Shown piece after piece: positions 33,456-44,867 of a stretch of DNA of 64,000 nt (within the stretch, counting starts at the first letter, position 1; every line of letters begins with the position of its first letter). Where the stretch lies: contig NC_077224.1 of NCBI RefSeq assembly GCF_024763615.1, forward strand, positions 52,152,712 to 52,216,711, written 5' to 3'. A program made the translations under genes and the position numbers. Origin of the DNA: Phlebotomus papatasi (lineage: Eukaryota > Arthropoda > Insecta > Diptera > Psychodidae). The notes beneath the pieces were generated by a model. That model searched no databases. It worked only from the letters and a program-made list of their open reading frames with translations, and was not told the origin of the DNA.

Positions 33456-34025
33456 ACACTGAGAAAAAAGGGGGTCCAATTAACTTTTTTTTTTCGTAAC
33501 TTTAACACTTTTTAGGTGTAACATTTTTTAATGTTAATTTGACACCTTTTTAAGCGTAAAATTAGCATAAAAAAGGGTAACTTTAACCCGTAATACACCT
33601 AAAAAGCATAATATTTACACAGATTTCGGATCAATTATTATTATTAATCGTATCGGAATACTTTGTTACAATGTAATCATGTTATATTGCTGTTGCACTC
33701 CGTTGTGGAAGAATCTGCTAAGTCCATGTGTAGGACCGCCTTCCGTGGTCTGGATGCTTCCTCCATGCTCCCAGAGTTTTTTGTGGGCAGAGGCGGAGCA
33801 TTATATTACGTTTTTGTCACAGTGAAAATCCCTTTTTCTGACATTCAGTTACTTGCACCGGGCGGGACTCGAACTCACAACTTTAAGAGTAGAGTCAGAG
33901 ATCTCGTCCGCCCAAGACCAACTGTCTTGCCTATTGCACCACTGAGATCCCCTTCGGATCAATAATACAGGGTAAAATTAACATTTCCGGAATATTATTT
34001 TAACTTTTTCGGATTTATCTCAGTT
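33456..34025 (+). repeat. CACTGAG MITE, copy 2, split by a SINE
   Basis: Starts ACACTGAGAAAAAAGGGGGT, directly after the previous MITE's terminal TA. It follows copy 3 (35204-35462) up to TTCGGATCAAT, is interrupted by 33636-33952, and resumes with CAGGGTAAAATTAACATTTC to near 34025. Confidence 0.8.
33636..33952 (-). repeat. tRNA-derived SINE with 11-bp target duplication
   Basis: On the minus strand it starts GGGGATCTCAGTGGTGCAAT (A-box-like) and carries GAGTTCGAGTCCCGCC (B box). It continues into a non-tRNA body and ends in an ATTAATAATAATA tail. It is flanked by TTCGGATCAAT at 33625-33635 and 33953-33963. The tRNA part has a long variable region, Leu/Ser-like. It sits inside the CACTGAG MITE. 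Not a functional tRNA gene, since the body continues beyond the B box. Confidence 0.85.
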
Positions 34026-34772
34026 TACTCACTAAAAAAAACCTCAGATTCGAGCTTTTTACTGATCTTGGAATTTTATTTTTTCACTTTCTAGCACTGA
34101 ATTATCACCACTAACCACTATTCACACAAGTTCTTGCCCAAAAAGTCATCCTGGCCTTAAAAACTGTTCACCAAATTTTATTTACACTCCGAAGAACAAA
34201 TAAAACACATGCATTGAAGAAAATCGATTACATTTCAATTTTTTGAGGTCGTTACACTTTCTCCTTAAAAAATATTCTAGCGTGTCGTCTCCGTAGTTTT
34301 ACTCTGAGGATAATTCTCGAATAAACTGGGAGGGGAAAAAATCAGTTCGCAGAGTTGGAGAAACCATAAATGAATTTAAAAACGCACGTCACATCTTGTA
34401 TTTCAATCAGGAAGAAAAAAAATCATATAATTAAGTCTGGTCGTTTTTCGTTGACGTTTCTATCTTTTTTAAACATTCTGTTTTTTTTTATTGTTCTTTA
34501 ATCTATTCAATATGATCTAATTCTAGCTGTATCTGGAATCAGAAGGCATTCGTCCGTCTGCCAACCGTCATTAGATCAGAGCTAGAAGTCAAATGGTTGG
34601 AGATAGCGGAATGGGGCTCTGCGGGGCACCCCCATTAGTCTATTTTTGCGTAATTCACGAAATTTTGGTTTATCTTCCATCTTCTTTCTTCCTTCAAAAT
34701 CACACTTTTAAAACTATAATTCAAAATAAATCATAAGATTTTTATAACTTTTTAAAATTGTAATGTAAGTAA

Positions 34773-34996
34773 TAGGGGAGATTGGAGCAGAAATATCCAC
34801 CGATAAATTTAGGCAGTGCAGTGGGATGTTATAGTTTTCCTTAGAAAGAATATTGAGCAAACTTCTATTTATTCACAGTAATTAACTCCCGCCCTATTCA
34901 TTGAAATATTTATCATTTAGACTCAAATATGTCTTTCATAAATTATAGACAAAAAAAATCATTTGCTGGCTAATTCTTCTCCGATCTCCCCTAAGC
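34773..34996 (+). repeat. AGGGGAGACCGGGGCAGAA MITE, copy 2
   Basis: Ends TAGGGGAGATTGGAGCAGAA and TTCTTCTCCGATCTCCCCTA are inverted; the interior follows copy 1. Confidence 0.75.
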
Positions 34997-35203
34997 AGAG
35001 GACAAAATCTATTTTAGTATCTCTGATATATTTTATTCTTCTACAACTTTTCGAGAATTGTTATCCTTTTCATTAGGTTATCTAATCAAATGTTTTCTTT
35101 TCATTAGGACGGCATTACAGATCAGGTACTTCTAGATAGTCATTTAATTCAAGGAATCCAAGGAACTGACGTTGAAAAGGATTCATTCTGTGAAATCTAT
35201 TCA

Positions 35204-35462
35204 TACACTGAGAAAAAAAAGAGGCTACGTTTAACTTTTTTTCGTCATAACTTTAATACTTTTCGGGTGTAAAAATATATCAACATTTTATAATGTTAAT
35301 TTTACACCTTTTGAGGGTAAAATCAACATGAAAAAGGGTAACTTTAACCCATAATACACCTAAAAAGGGTAATATTTACACCGATTTCGGATCAATACTG
35401 CAGGGTAAAATTAACATTTCAGGAATGCTATTTTAAATTTTTCGGATTTCTCTTACAGTGTA
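35204..35462 (+). repeat. CACTGAG MITE, copy 3 (intact)
   Basis: Flanked by TA on both sides; the ends CACTGAGAAAAAAAAGAGG and CGGATTTCTCTTACAGTG are partly inverted. Interior GGTGTAAAAATATATCAACA.. and AAAAGGGTAACTTTAACCC as in the other copies. About 255 bp. Confidence 0.8.
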
Positions 35463-36240
35463 ATAATCTCCTAGATTCTAATCTAATCTAGTCAATTCGA
35501 TAAATGTACATTCAAAATTTCAAGTGATACAAGTGAACCTTTCAAAGGATTAAATATAATACCATTTTTATCTGAAAAGGATCAGTTTTACCCTTTTAAT
35601 TTTACCAGTGATAGACACAAAATTTTGTTACCCCCTATAAGGATGGCTACGACTAACAGTTAAAAGTTGCAAGCTCTCGATTTCAATTTTCAATTTGTAA
35701 AAATAATGAAATATTTTACTGCCTGATTAAATACTTTATTGACTATTTCGTTTTTTTTATTATACTGATTGAACTGATAATTTGCTCACTAAAAATGTTT
35801 ATTTCATATAATTTTGCCGATTTTCATAATCAAAAATATTAGTATGATCGAACTGATATTTCGTAAGCTATAAACAGGCTTTCAAATACAAATTTGTCTA
35901 AATACGGATAGGGGCATCGGGTGTTGGAAACGACGAAATGTAAAGGAGAATGTGTATTGGGCTACAGAAAGATGATGCATTTAAAAAACAATTTTAATTT
36001 TATTTATCAGACAGATTTCTAATCATCGTCCGATTTTATTGGGTCGTTCATTCACAGTGACACTGCTTATCGGAACAAAAGTAAAAAAATTCAAATCTTA
36101 TCTCAAGGTTAACCTGATCAAGCCTCTATAAAACCCCAAAAAAATGAAGTAGAGTCAGGAATGTCCATTGCAGAAAAACGTCCATCATTTTAAAATATTT
36201 CTCTTATCACAAAAATGCCATTACAAAATTGTATGCAATT

Positions 36241-39200
36241 TCAAAGTTCATCGCGATTTTCATTCTGTGTCAGGTACTGATTTAAGTAATTTTTGAACTC
36301 ATTCTGCTGTTCAATGTGGTCGGCCGCTTTATTCACAAGCCTCATGAACTCATCAGGATCGAAGGAATAGTTCGTAAACTTGGCATAGGCTCCACTTTCA
36401 GTGCTACTGCCGTCATCTTCTGCCTGCAACTTTTCCTCATTCTCCCAGGTAACATAATGTACTCCACGAAGACGGGCCAGGTCTAGGTAACAGGTGGGAT
36501 CTTCGCAGTTGTACAATTCAAAAATTGAAGCCCAATTGGGCAGAAATAGCGCATGAGTAAGACCTGCCCCATGCATTCCAATAAATAAGTCAGTATTTCG
36601 CGTAATTTCCAGTTGATCCCGGAATTTCATTTGGCTTCCGTAAGTGACTTTTTGTGCCTCAAACCGATTATTTTGGTGCAGCTTTGCCATTAGCTGGTCT
36701 TCATTGATGACTCTTCGGTACTTTGTTCCACGTGAAAGGAAAGTTACTCTTATTTTTCGAGTTTTCCGAGGATGAAGTGGAATTTCCAGACGATGCAGAA
36801 TAAATTCTGAGAAAGCCCGAAATAGTCCACTTTTTTCACAGCCTTGTATCTGTATAACAAAAAAAAAGAAAAATCGTTATTGCGAACCATAAAATCTTCT
36901 AGTAGGTAGATCATTTGATAAATATATAGTAATAATTCTTTAAAACAAATCATAGAATCAATCCTTTCTTGGATCATGCTTTTGCAGAATCTTCGTATTT
37001 AGCGCTTGTATGTTTTTTTGGGTTTTATCGAAAATGGGCGAAGTGGCTCAAGTTCACAGGAAATTTCATATGAGAAATCGTGCATGTGGAGCAATCTTTA
37101 TTGTCCTATAATTCGGATTTGGAATTCCTTTTCGACAAAACACAAGATTGCAAGGAATCTCAACTATAATAACAAGTTACTTCGTTTTAAATATACAGTA
37201 GAGTTCCTTAAACATGAACTTCTCAAATATGAACCATGAGAGTTGAATTAATGAAAGATTTTTCTCTGGTGCTTCCTCAATATTATCGTATAATAATAAC
37301 TTCTTCGAAAAATTCCATTCATTTAACAATAAAATTATAATGACAAACTTTCTAAACGTTTTTTTAATTAATTTAGAATAAGTGCTTTTTACGAAAATTG
37401 CATAACGTTTCTAAAAGTATTGTTTACATTTGAGGATTGAGAAATGTTATCTCAAACATTCATACAGTAGACTCTCTCTCAATCGGGCATATGGGGCAAA
37501 ATATCATCCAAATTATAAGGAATCATGATAAAACAAGGAGAACTACAGCGAATTAGAACAAATTTTCTTTAAAATCAAACGTCAAAATTGTCAGTAAAAT
37601 TTTGCACCCGATTGAAAAACTTCCGATTGAGCCAGAGTCTACTGTATTTGAGAAACTGAACTGTGTGTAAAATTTAAAAAATATAATGGCCTACATACAC
37701 CAAATTAAGCCGAGTGACGGCTTAACGTGCTAAAGCGTGTCGAAGAAAAAAATTCACTAACGCTTGACATGAAGTTAGCCACAATAGGCTTTGGATTTTA
37801 TTTTTTCTTTGATGTCGTTTCAAGTAAATTTAATCAGCTTTCTTTTGGTGAAATTATTTTTTAAAAATATTGACTTTTGACTAGGGTAAGTGTACCAAAT
37901 TTCGGCCAGCTTGCAATTTCGGCCACCTTTTTTGTTCCTCGAATTTCCATGAATTTTATTTTTTGCATACTCTAGAGATTATTCAATGCAAAAAAAATAC
38001 CAAAAAATATCGCTTAGACGAACAAGATTATCTAAAAAGGGCATTGGAAGAATTTCGAAAGGGCACAGAACTATGAGAATGAAGATGGCCGGAATAGGCC
38101 ACCAAAGTTATGTCTACATTTTTATTCATTCTAAAATATATTGAGAATAATTTTAGAGCAAATAAAGACGATAAGCTGTTAACAAGATTCTAATCAAATA
38201 CTCCTTAAGAAGAAGTATTAAAAAAAATCAATTTATATTAAAAAATATTACATTTCAAACTTCAGGCTTTGATGTTTGAATGCAACTATGCCGAAATTTG
38301 ACACACTTACCCTAAGTAATTGCAAAAAGATGGAAAGCATGCAAAGATTAAAAGTTAACAATAATCTCAAAAATCCGAATGCTAATTACGCTGGAACCGT
38401 GAAATTGACCGGGAAGTGTTCCGTTCCACTGTTCGGAAGATTATAATTCGATTTAAGGAATTCAAGACTGTTGCTCGGAAGACCGAAGAAAGTCACCAAA
38501 AGCCAGGAATTCCGGACAAGAGGATGGAAAAAAAAGTGCTTGAGGTTTTCGAAAAGCAACTCAATTTTTCCGTGCGAGATGTTGGCGTTGACAAACAAAT
38601 GGGAATACATTGGTACTTGGTCCATAAAATCAGGAAGAGGTATGGTTTGATAATCTACAACAGAGGTGTGCAAGAACCGTTGAAACCGAATAAACGTCAA
38701 AATAAGTGTTTTCCGGTAGCATTTTGACCATTGCATTGACGTACGTGTTTCATTTGACGTTTATTCGGTTTCAACGGTTCCTGGTACGCCTCTGATCTAC
38801 AAAGCTCGGGTTGCTCCCCATCGAATCGACAAGTAGCATCAAAGTGCTAAAACAGCTTCTGACTAATCTGTGCCTCGGCTTAAGCATTTAGACACCTTAA
38901 AAAGTGGAATGTTGAAGAAAGTTTAGTCTAATCATTATTTTGATTATAATTACGCTAAACCGTCTCTCGGCTTAAGTCATAAGTGTGTCTAAAGTCTAAA
39001 GGATAAGGCTTTGAAGATAAGATACTTGCATGCCTGCTTGAATTGAGATAGATTGCAGAAATAAATGTCAACTCTTATTTTAGGTATTTAGGGCACAGAC
39101 TTGTCTACAACAAGCCACAGACGCTTTTCTGCTTAGGCCGCAAGTATGTTTAGGGCCTAAGTTTGTTTTTGCTAGATCGAAGTGCTTGTAATTCGAAATG

Positions 39201-42200
39201 CGCGAAATTTGGATTAACAACTAAATTTTGAGAATAATGCTACCCGCACACATTTAAGATAAAAGAAGTGGCCGAAATTTCAAGCTGGACGAAATTTGGT
39301 ACAGTTACCCTAATTGAGGAAAAAATTCCGAAGAAAGGAAAAGAATAATTAATATTTTGCAAGAATTTCTATTCCTTGAAAAAAATCATATCGTAACCAT
39401 TAGGGCAGAATCACATTAACAGTAAAATGCTCACCGTCACCGTCAAAGCCCTCACCGTATTTCGTTGATTTACGCATTTTCATTGTAATTTTTACGCAAG
39501 TTCTCAATTACCGTGTTACATTATCTCATACTCGGTGGCATTAGGTGAAAATAATATAAGAAATAAAACGAAAATACGATAAACGGTGAGCAAAAAAACT
39601 GTACGAAAAACTATAGAAAAAAATCCTACAGTTTTTTGTTTTGCTTACCGTTTATCGCATTTTCGCTTTAGTTATTCAATTTTCTTATACTATTTTCACC
39701 TAGTGTCACCGAGTATGAGACAAGGTAATATCGTAATGGAAAATTTGCGTAAGAATTGCAATAAAAATGCGTAAATCAACGAAATACGGTGAGGGCTTTG
39801 ACGGTGACGGTGAGCATTTTACTGTCAATGTGATTCTGCCCATATGGCCTCTACACATTGGGAGCAATTTTTGTCAAATACTGCTTCTTTGAAGGAAATT
39901 CCCTGCAGCGTTGTAGGGAGAAACGTCAAATTTCTGTCAAAAACGCAATTTTTGACGAAAATTGCTCCCAATGTGTAGACGCCTTTAAGCAGTAAAAAAA
40001 ATAAATTTGACCAACATAAGACCAAATAATATGATCAGTAATCAATTTGGAATTTTGAAATCAATCAAATCATCTTGTAAGTTTTGCCAAAGGTATATCA
40101 AAAAGTTTTCTTTTGCTAATTGCACAAAACAAATCTAATTTTGTGAAAATTTAAATTTTTTTCCAATCAATAGGGTAAATTAAGCTAATTCAAAACCTGC
40201 TCCATATTTTTTTTTATAACTCCTGTTTTATTTACAATCTGTATATATATACATTCAGCTAATTTTTTGGTTAAGTGACAAAAATGGCATGAGAGGAAGT
40301 TAAGTCCAATGACTTAATTCCTTTCATCGATCGACCATGTTTTCCAGTGAAAAACACAATAAAGTGAGTGTTGTTTATTCGTTTTGTTCAACATTTATGT
40401 CATATTTCTGGCTAATTTTAGTTAAATCAAGTGCTAATCTCTATTGTTAACGATACGTAAAGTTTTCAAATGAAATAATTACCTATTTCGTGAACAAAAA
40501 GGGTTTCTCTGAAGTGTCTGCAAATGCATCAATAGGAAACCCCGGAAATATGATTTTTTTTTAGAGATTTTCTTATTATTTTTGATAGGAAATGAGAAAA
40601 GACCAGGAATAAAAACAAATCCTGCACTCAAGAGCAACTCAGCAGGGTTTTGGAAGCCTTTCATCGCGGTTTCACTTACACTGTTTGTCTCCAATTAGAA
40701 AATTTTCTTTGTCTCCATTTGGATTAATTTGTTTCTAATAGCAGCATTTTGCACTTGTGCATTTTTCTTGTATTTAAGAAGTTTTCAAAATATATTTAAA
40801 GAATTTTCACTAAACAGTAACATTCTAGAAGAGTCAAGAACAAATTTATGTAATTGTCTTAAAAAAAATGGAACTTAATGTGATGAATTTTCTGTCAAAG
40901 TTAAAGCATTTGGAAATGGTTTTGAATAAGGACATTTACCCTATTTAATTATTTAACTGACCAATTTTTTGAAAATCTTCTACTTACGATTGGTGTATTG
41001 TAGAAGAGCCCAAAGATCATTCGAGGTAGAAGTGGCAGCATGAGATTCTTAAAGCATACAGTTTTGCCTCGAAAAGTATTTAAGTCCCAGAGTGGATTCT
41101 CTGTAAAAGCCTCAAAAGTCTCTGCAAATGGTGATATGTACTTGTAAGTCTCCCAAATCAGGATCCTCATCTCCCGACCAAATGGATCGTACTCAATCCC
41201 ATTGGAAGTGTTGACGTGAAGACTCGCGTACAAATTGAAAAAATCACAGAAATGATGGTACATGTTGATACCTGAAATAATTAAGCTTTTAATAATCTTG
41301 AAGGATCCTAGAATTTTAAATTAAACTCGAAACCAAAATTTTAGTAACGGCTAATTTGTGGAATTCAAATAAAATATACGTTTTTCAATTGGATTCTGTA
41401 GAGCAGATTCAAGAAAAAATATATTCTAAAATTGCGTAAGATTTATTAGCATATGATTTTGACTTACTGGCGTCCAACTTGAGAAACACTGTGGGCTGGG
41501 TCACGATCACGTCGCACATCCCACTCTCAATGGGTCGCTGAGGTAACTCGGTGAAGAAACGCAATTCTGGCGCCCACGACTGTAATGGACTCAGGTGACC
41601 CAGTTCATCTTTCAATCGATCTCCATGAAGTGTGCAATAGCCAGCAATTTCGCCCTCCTTCAGGACATCCATGTGGTATCGAACAGGCTCACGTCGATGA
41701 AGGAAATCAGTAAAATTCACCATAATATTCCTACCATTGCAGAACCGTAGATATTTGGAACATTCTAGTGAAGAATCATCTCGGAATAGAGGTTCACAAA
41801 TGATGGATTGCTCTCTAATTTGTTGCCTTACAAATCCTTTCAACAAAAAATAAATTACAATCTGAAAAAACCTCTTTTACATTTTTACCTGAAGCATCAA
41901 AAACTCACCGAAGTCCGCTTGATTGAAGAAGGTCTTTTTCTGTGTCTCTATGTCTTTGATATATGTGGAATGTCCTTCTTTACATTCAGGCTGAGAAAAA
42001 GCAAAATTGTCCCTATCACAGTCATCCTCATATCCCCAGCATTCCCTGGAACCCGGTGCACCACGTGAAATGCGATTCAGGTGATATGCCACGTGCGACT
42101 CAGGTAAATTTAAGTCTTTGCAAGCAACATCGAGTACAAAGATGTGCAGAAAAAGAAATAGAACACTCAAATTAAGTACACTGAACACAAAACTGCTTAA

Positions 42201-42221
42201 ATTAGAGGGATAGTAAGGCAT
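36241..42221 (-). CDS. Eogt: EGF-domain-specific O-GlcNAc transferase (EOGT, GT61), complete, 4 exons
   Basis: Exons, in transcript order: 42221-41909, 41836-41468, 41271-40988, 36849-36241. All borders are GT/AG and in phase, giving 524 aa (human EOGT is about 527). The enzyme adds O-GlcNAc to EGF repeats of secreted and membrane proteins (Notch, Dumpy) in the ER, from UDP-GlcNAc. Residues 1-32 form a signal peptide. Diagnostic family stretches are SLECSKYLRFCNGRN, MYHHFCDFFNLY, SLPRM-like LLPRMIFGLFYNTP, GCEKSGLFRAF, the nucleotide-sugar-binding region with FIGMHGAGLTH (about 412-422), and ELYNCEDPTCYLDLARLRG. It ends NRDEL, an ER-retrieval tetrapeptide RDEL (HDEL in human). The third intron (40987-36850, 4.1 kb) holds a fossil transposase and several MITEs; the other introns are 72 and 196 bp. 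The chosen ATG directly opens the signal peptide. Confidence 0.95.
37882..38314 (+). repeat. TAGGGTAAGTGTGCC MITE, copy 3
   Basis: Ends TAGGGTAAGTGTACCAAAT and ATTTGACACACTTACCCTA; about 433 bp; the interior parallels copies 1 and 2. Lies in the third EOGT intron. Confidence 0.8.
38386..38832 (+). pseudogene. Fossil transposase N-terminus (helix-turn-helix, IS630/Tc1/mariner-like), interrupted by a MITE
   Basis: The frame around 38416-38650 encodes STVRKIIIRFKEFKTVARKT, then a linker with a G-P turn, then NFSVRDVGVDKQMGIHWYLV and HKIRKRYGL. This is the two-helix-turn-helix layout of mariner/Tc1-type transposase DNA-binding domains. An element (38661-38794) interrupts it. If the insert is skipped, the frame continues about ten codons (ARVAPHRID) to a stop. 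No DDE/D catalytic part is present. An unrelated transposase family cannot be ruled out. Confidence 0.55.
38661..38794. mobile_element. hAT-type MITE with 8-bp target duplication
   Basis: 134 bp with long inverted ends (CAGAGGTGTGCAAGAACCGT / GGTTCCTGGTACGCCTCTG). Flanked by ATCTACAA at 38653-38660 and 38795-38802. An 8-bp duplication and CAG..GTGTGCAA termini are typical of hAT elements. Inserted in the fossil transposase. Confidence 0.85.
38868..39010. repeat. CCGAGAGACGGCTTA-type palindromic element
   Basis: TGCCTCGGCTTAAGCATTTAG at the left; CTAAACCGTCTCTCGGCTTA at the right. Related to 24300-24420. Confidence 0.5.
39268..39312 (-). repeat. Fragment of TAGGGTAAGTGTGCC MITE
   Basis: Only one end is present: GGCCGAAATTTCAAGC.. 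through AATTTGGTACAGTTACCCTA. Confidence 0.6.
39406..39840. repeat. Foldback element with ~180-bp arms (GGGCAGAATCACATTAACAG)
   Basis: The left arm starts GGGCAGAATCACATTAACAG and continues GCTCACCGTCACCGTCAAAG; the right arm ends as its reverse complement (CAATGTGATTCTGCCC). Arms stay matched through the GTAAAT../..ATTTACGCATTTT blocks; a central inverted segment includes AAACTGTA../..TACAGTTT. About 435 bp, no coding. The next MITE begins 6 bp further on. Confidence 0.85.
39846..39983 (-). repeat. GGCCTCTACACATTGGGAGC MITE, copy 2
   Basis: Almost exact reverse complement of 29983-30121 across 138 bp. Confidence 0.85.
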
Positions 42222-44314
42222 CCTGAGTATTATTTTTTGCCTCCAATTTTGAGATTACAAAAACACAAATATCACATATGCTGTATATATTGGCTCTGTA
42301 GAGATTTTGACGCATCCAAAGCATATTGAAAAGCTGCTAAAAAGTCTCCAGTTAGTCAACCATATTATAGTGTCGACACCGTGGACTGTTAAAAGCTCAA
42401 ATTTGAAGCAGAACCTGAGCAAAATACACTGCAAAGAACGACAAAAGAAAATTCAAATTAGCACTGTAGCAGTAACGAATTATAGACACAGGAAAATGAG
42501 GGCAAATATCTCATGGATAGCGCCCAATATTCCAAAAAATAGAAAAACAAATTTTTAATTTATATTAACGCACCTTTTTTTAATTTTTAATCATAAAAGG
42601 AAATATAGTAGATATTGTTAAGAATCGGCTGCAGCAGATTGATAAGCATTTTGGTAAAAATGAAAATTTGGTAAGCAGTTTTACTTACCAAAAATATTTT
42701 TCCCGTGAGAATCTCAAATAAATATTAAAAGGACTTCGTGTAATCTTAACAAATATTTTCTTTAAAACCAGTAAAAAAAAAAGGTTATTAAAATTTTGCT
42801 CTGAAAAGTAATTTATAATAAATAAAGTCAACTAAAGTTTTGATGTTAGTCACAAGATTCCTTGAATAGATTTGAGTTAATATGCATATGCATCTTCTTA
42901 GAGACGTGTACTGACATCTCCTTTATAATCAATGAAATCCTATTGCGACTAAAATTACTTGATCGTTTTGTATGAAACTAAATTTACTATAGTTTTGTTT
43001 GTTGATGCTTCATGCAATTAGATGTACATCGTTATCTATGGTGTAACTGCTTAATGCTTTTCAAAAGTTTCTGCAATACAATTACAGCGATGACATAAAT
43101 TCCGGTTAAGAAATGCACAGTCAAAACCTTACAATGCTAGAGTATAGAGAGATATATAGCATATATATACATATTACTCCTTGAAAATTATAAGGGGGAA
43201 CTTATTCTGAACCATTTTTCAAGAGACAGCATGAAAGATTCAATTCTGTGTAATCTCTTTTTAATATCTGGATAAAATCAATTTATTTCTGTTTTATTGG
43301 TCTGACATTTAAATAAACATCCAAGATTTCATATTCTTTTTTCCTTTCTAGATATGTTTTATTTTCTGAGTTGACTCCTTGCAATTCTAGGTGATTTGCA
43401 AATTTTCCTGAAATAACAACAACAAGAGATCAACATGCTTAAGATAATCTCTTCTTTTACAACCGTATGAACGATAAATTTATTTTATGCCCTTTTACTT
43501 CAAATAAAATTCCAGAAGCAATCATTAAAAATTAAAATTCAAAAAAATTCTAATAATGATATTTAATAATTTATTACTTCCGCAAATTGATTAAATTATT
43601 GTTTCTATGTGCATTAAAATTTCAAAATCGCAAAACAAACCGAGTTTGTTCCTTGTAATTTCCAAAAAGCGATATACTATGTATAATACCATTCAATTAT
43701 TCGATCCGTGAATTTTATTTGTTCCTCGTGCTACAATGAGCTTTATTTTTGGCATAATTTTGCGATCCCTTAGCCAAGCAAAACAAAATTTCTTTGAGTA
43801 CTCGAACTTCGAAGTTTAATAACTATAATATAGTTACTACATACTCACTCATAATATAAATTTACTTATTTTCTTTTTAACTATCATGAACCATATCTTC
43901 ACACTTAAAAATGCCATAATGGTAGGGGAAACCGGGGAGATTTGTGACAGGGGTAGTGTAAGACAAGGCGAAAATAAAAAGAAAATACTTTAAATAATTG
44001 ATTGAATTAAATAATAATGCAAATTATGCGAGAAAAACGCGTCCCAAACATCCCCTTTTGTGTCCCATACTGCCTCACATCGGGGAGGTTTGAAACAAAG
44101 CGTCAAGTTAAATGTTTTATCTTCTCCAAGAAAACTAATTTGTTTTTCAAATTCTATCGAGTACTTTTTATAAAGTCAATACCCATAAGTATTCTGTAGA
44201 CTGCATAAAATTGTAATGCACTATCGTGATTTTTTGGAATAGTGTCTCAAAGTAAAAACATGAAAAAGTGTCCACCGTAACGCTTTGCCGTCCCTTTTTT
44301 TTATACAGAAATCG

Positions 44315-44490
44315 GATTATGAATCCCAACGCCCCGTGGAATCAACTTCACTGAAGCCCATTGGATACATTTAAAACAACTATGATATGAGAAAAATTCC
44401 TTGTGAGGGAAAGAGTATTAGAGCCCAAGGCATTTGCACTTGCATCAACAGAGCGAATACTCTACCACTTTACCCATTGAGTGCCTTACA
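44315..44490 (-). repeat. tRNA-derived SINE-like repeat, copy 2
   Basis: On the minus strand it reads TAAGGCACTCAATGGGTAAAGTGGTAGAG.. (A-box region), with the body text GGAATTTTTCTCAT and TTCCACGGGGCG shared with 22800-22990. The B box is eroded here (GGGCTCTAATAC). Confidence 0.55.
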
Positions 44491-44867
44491 TTTAGACAGT
44501 ACAGTACATAAAAAAATGAAAATTATAAATTGTTAATGAATAATAATACTGGAATAATCTTATAAATATAGAATAATTAAAAAGTAGTAAAATCATCTTC
44601 ACATTTTACTGCTCGAATTCCACAGAGAGAGCATCAGTATATACATTATGTAGTAATCCCTCGACAAATAGCAAAACTAAGTCAACTTAATTTTATTTTT
44701 ATTAAATTTGTCCAAGGGGTTCAAGATCGAAAATTTGTGTCCATATTCCGTTTATTCCATGTGATTTCAATGTGATTCTAATGACTCCAAATGTGTGATT
44801 CTGTTAATAATTTAATTCGGTATTCCGTGATTCTCAATTATTTTTGAAGTTTATTGTGAACAAAATC

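Larger units (their letters stand above)
34026..36240. other. Intergenic region between DUSP and EOGT 3' ends
   Basis: Apart from the MITEs at 34773-34996 and 35204-35462, no gene is seen. AATAAA on the minus strand near 36001-36006 is a plausible poly(A) signal for EOGT, about 235 bases past its stop. Confidence 0.4.

Noticed and set aside
33850..33952. tRNA gene (GGGACTCGAACTC and cloverleaf-like text)
   Set aside because: The tRNA-like part is fused to a SINE body with tail and target duplication, so it is a retroposon and not a tRNA gene.
33663..33965. 100-codon + strand frame
   Set aside because: It lies within the SINE and reads antisense through its tRNA-like part.
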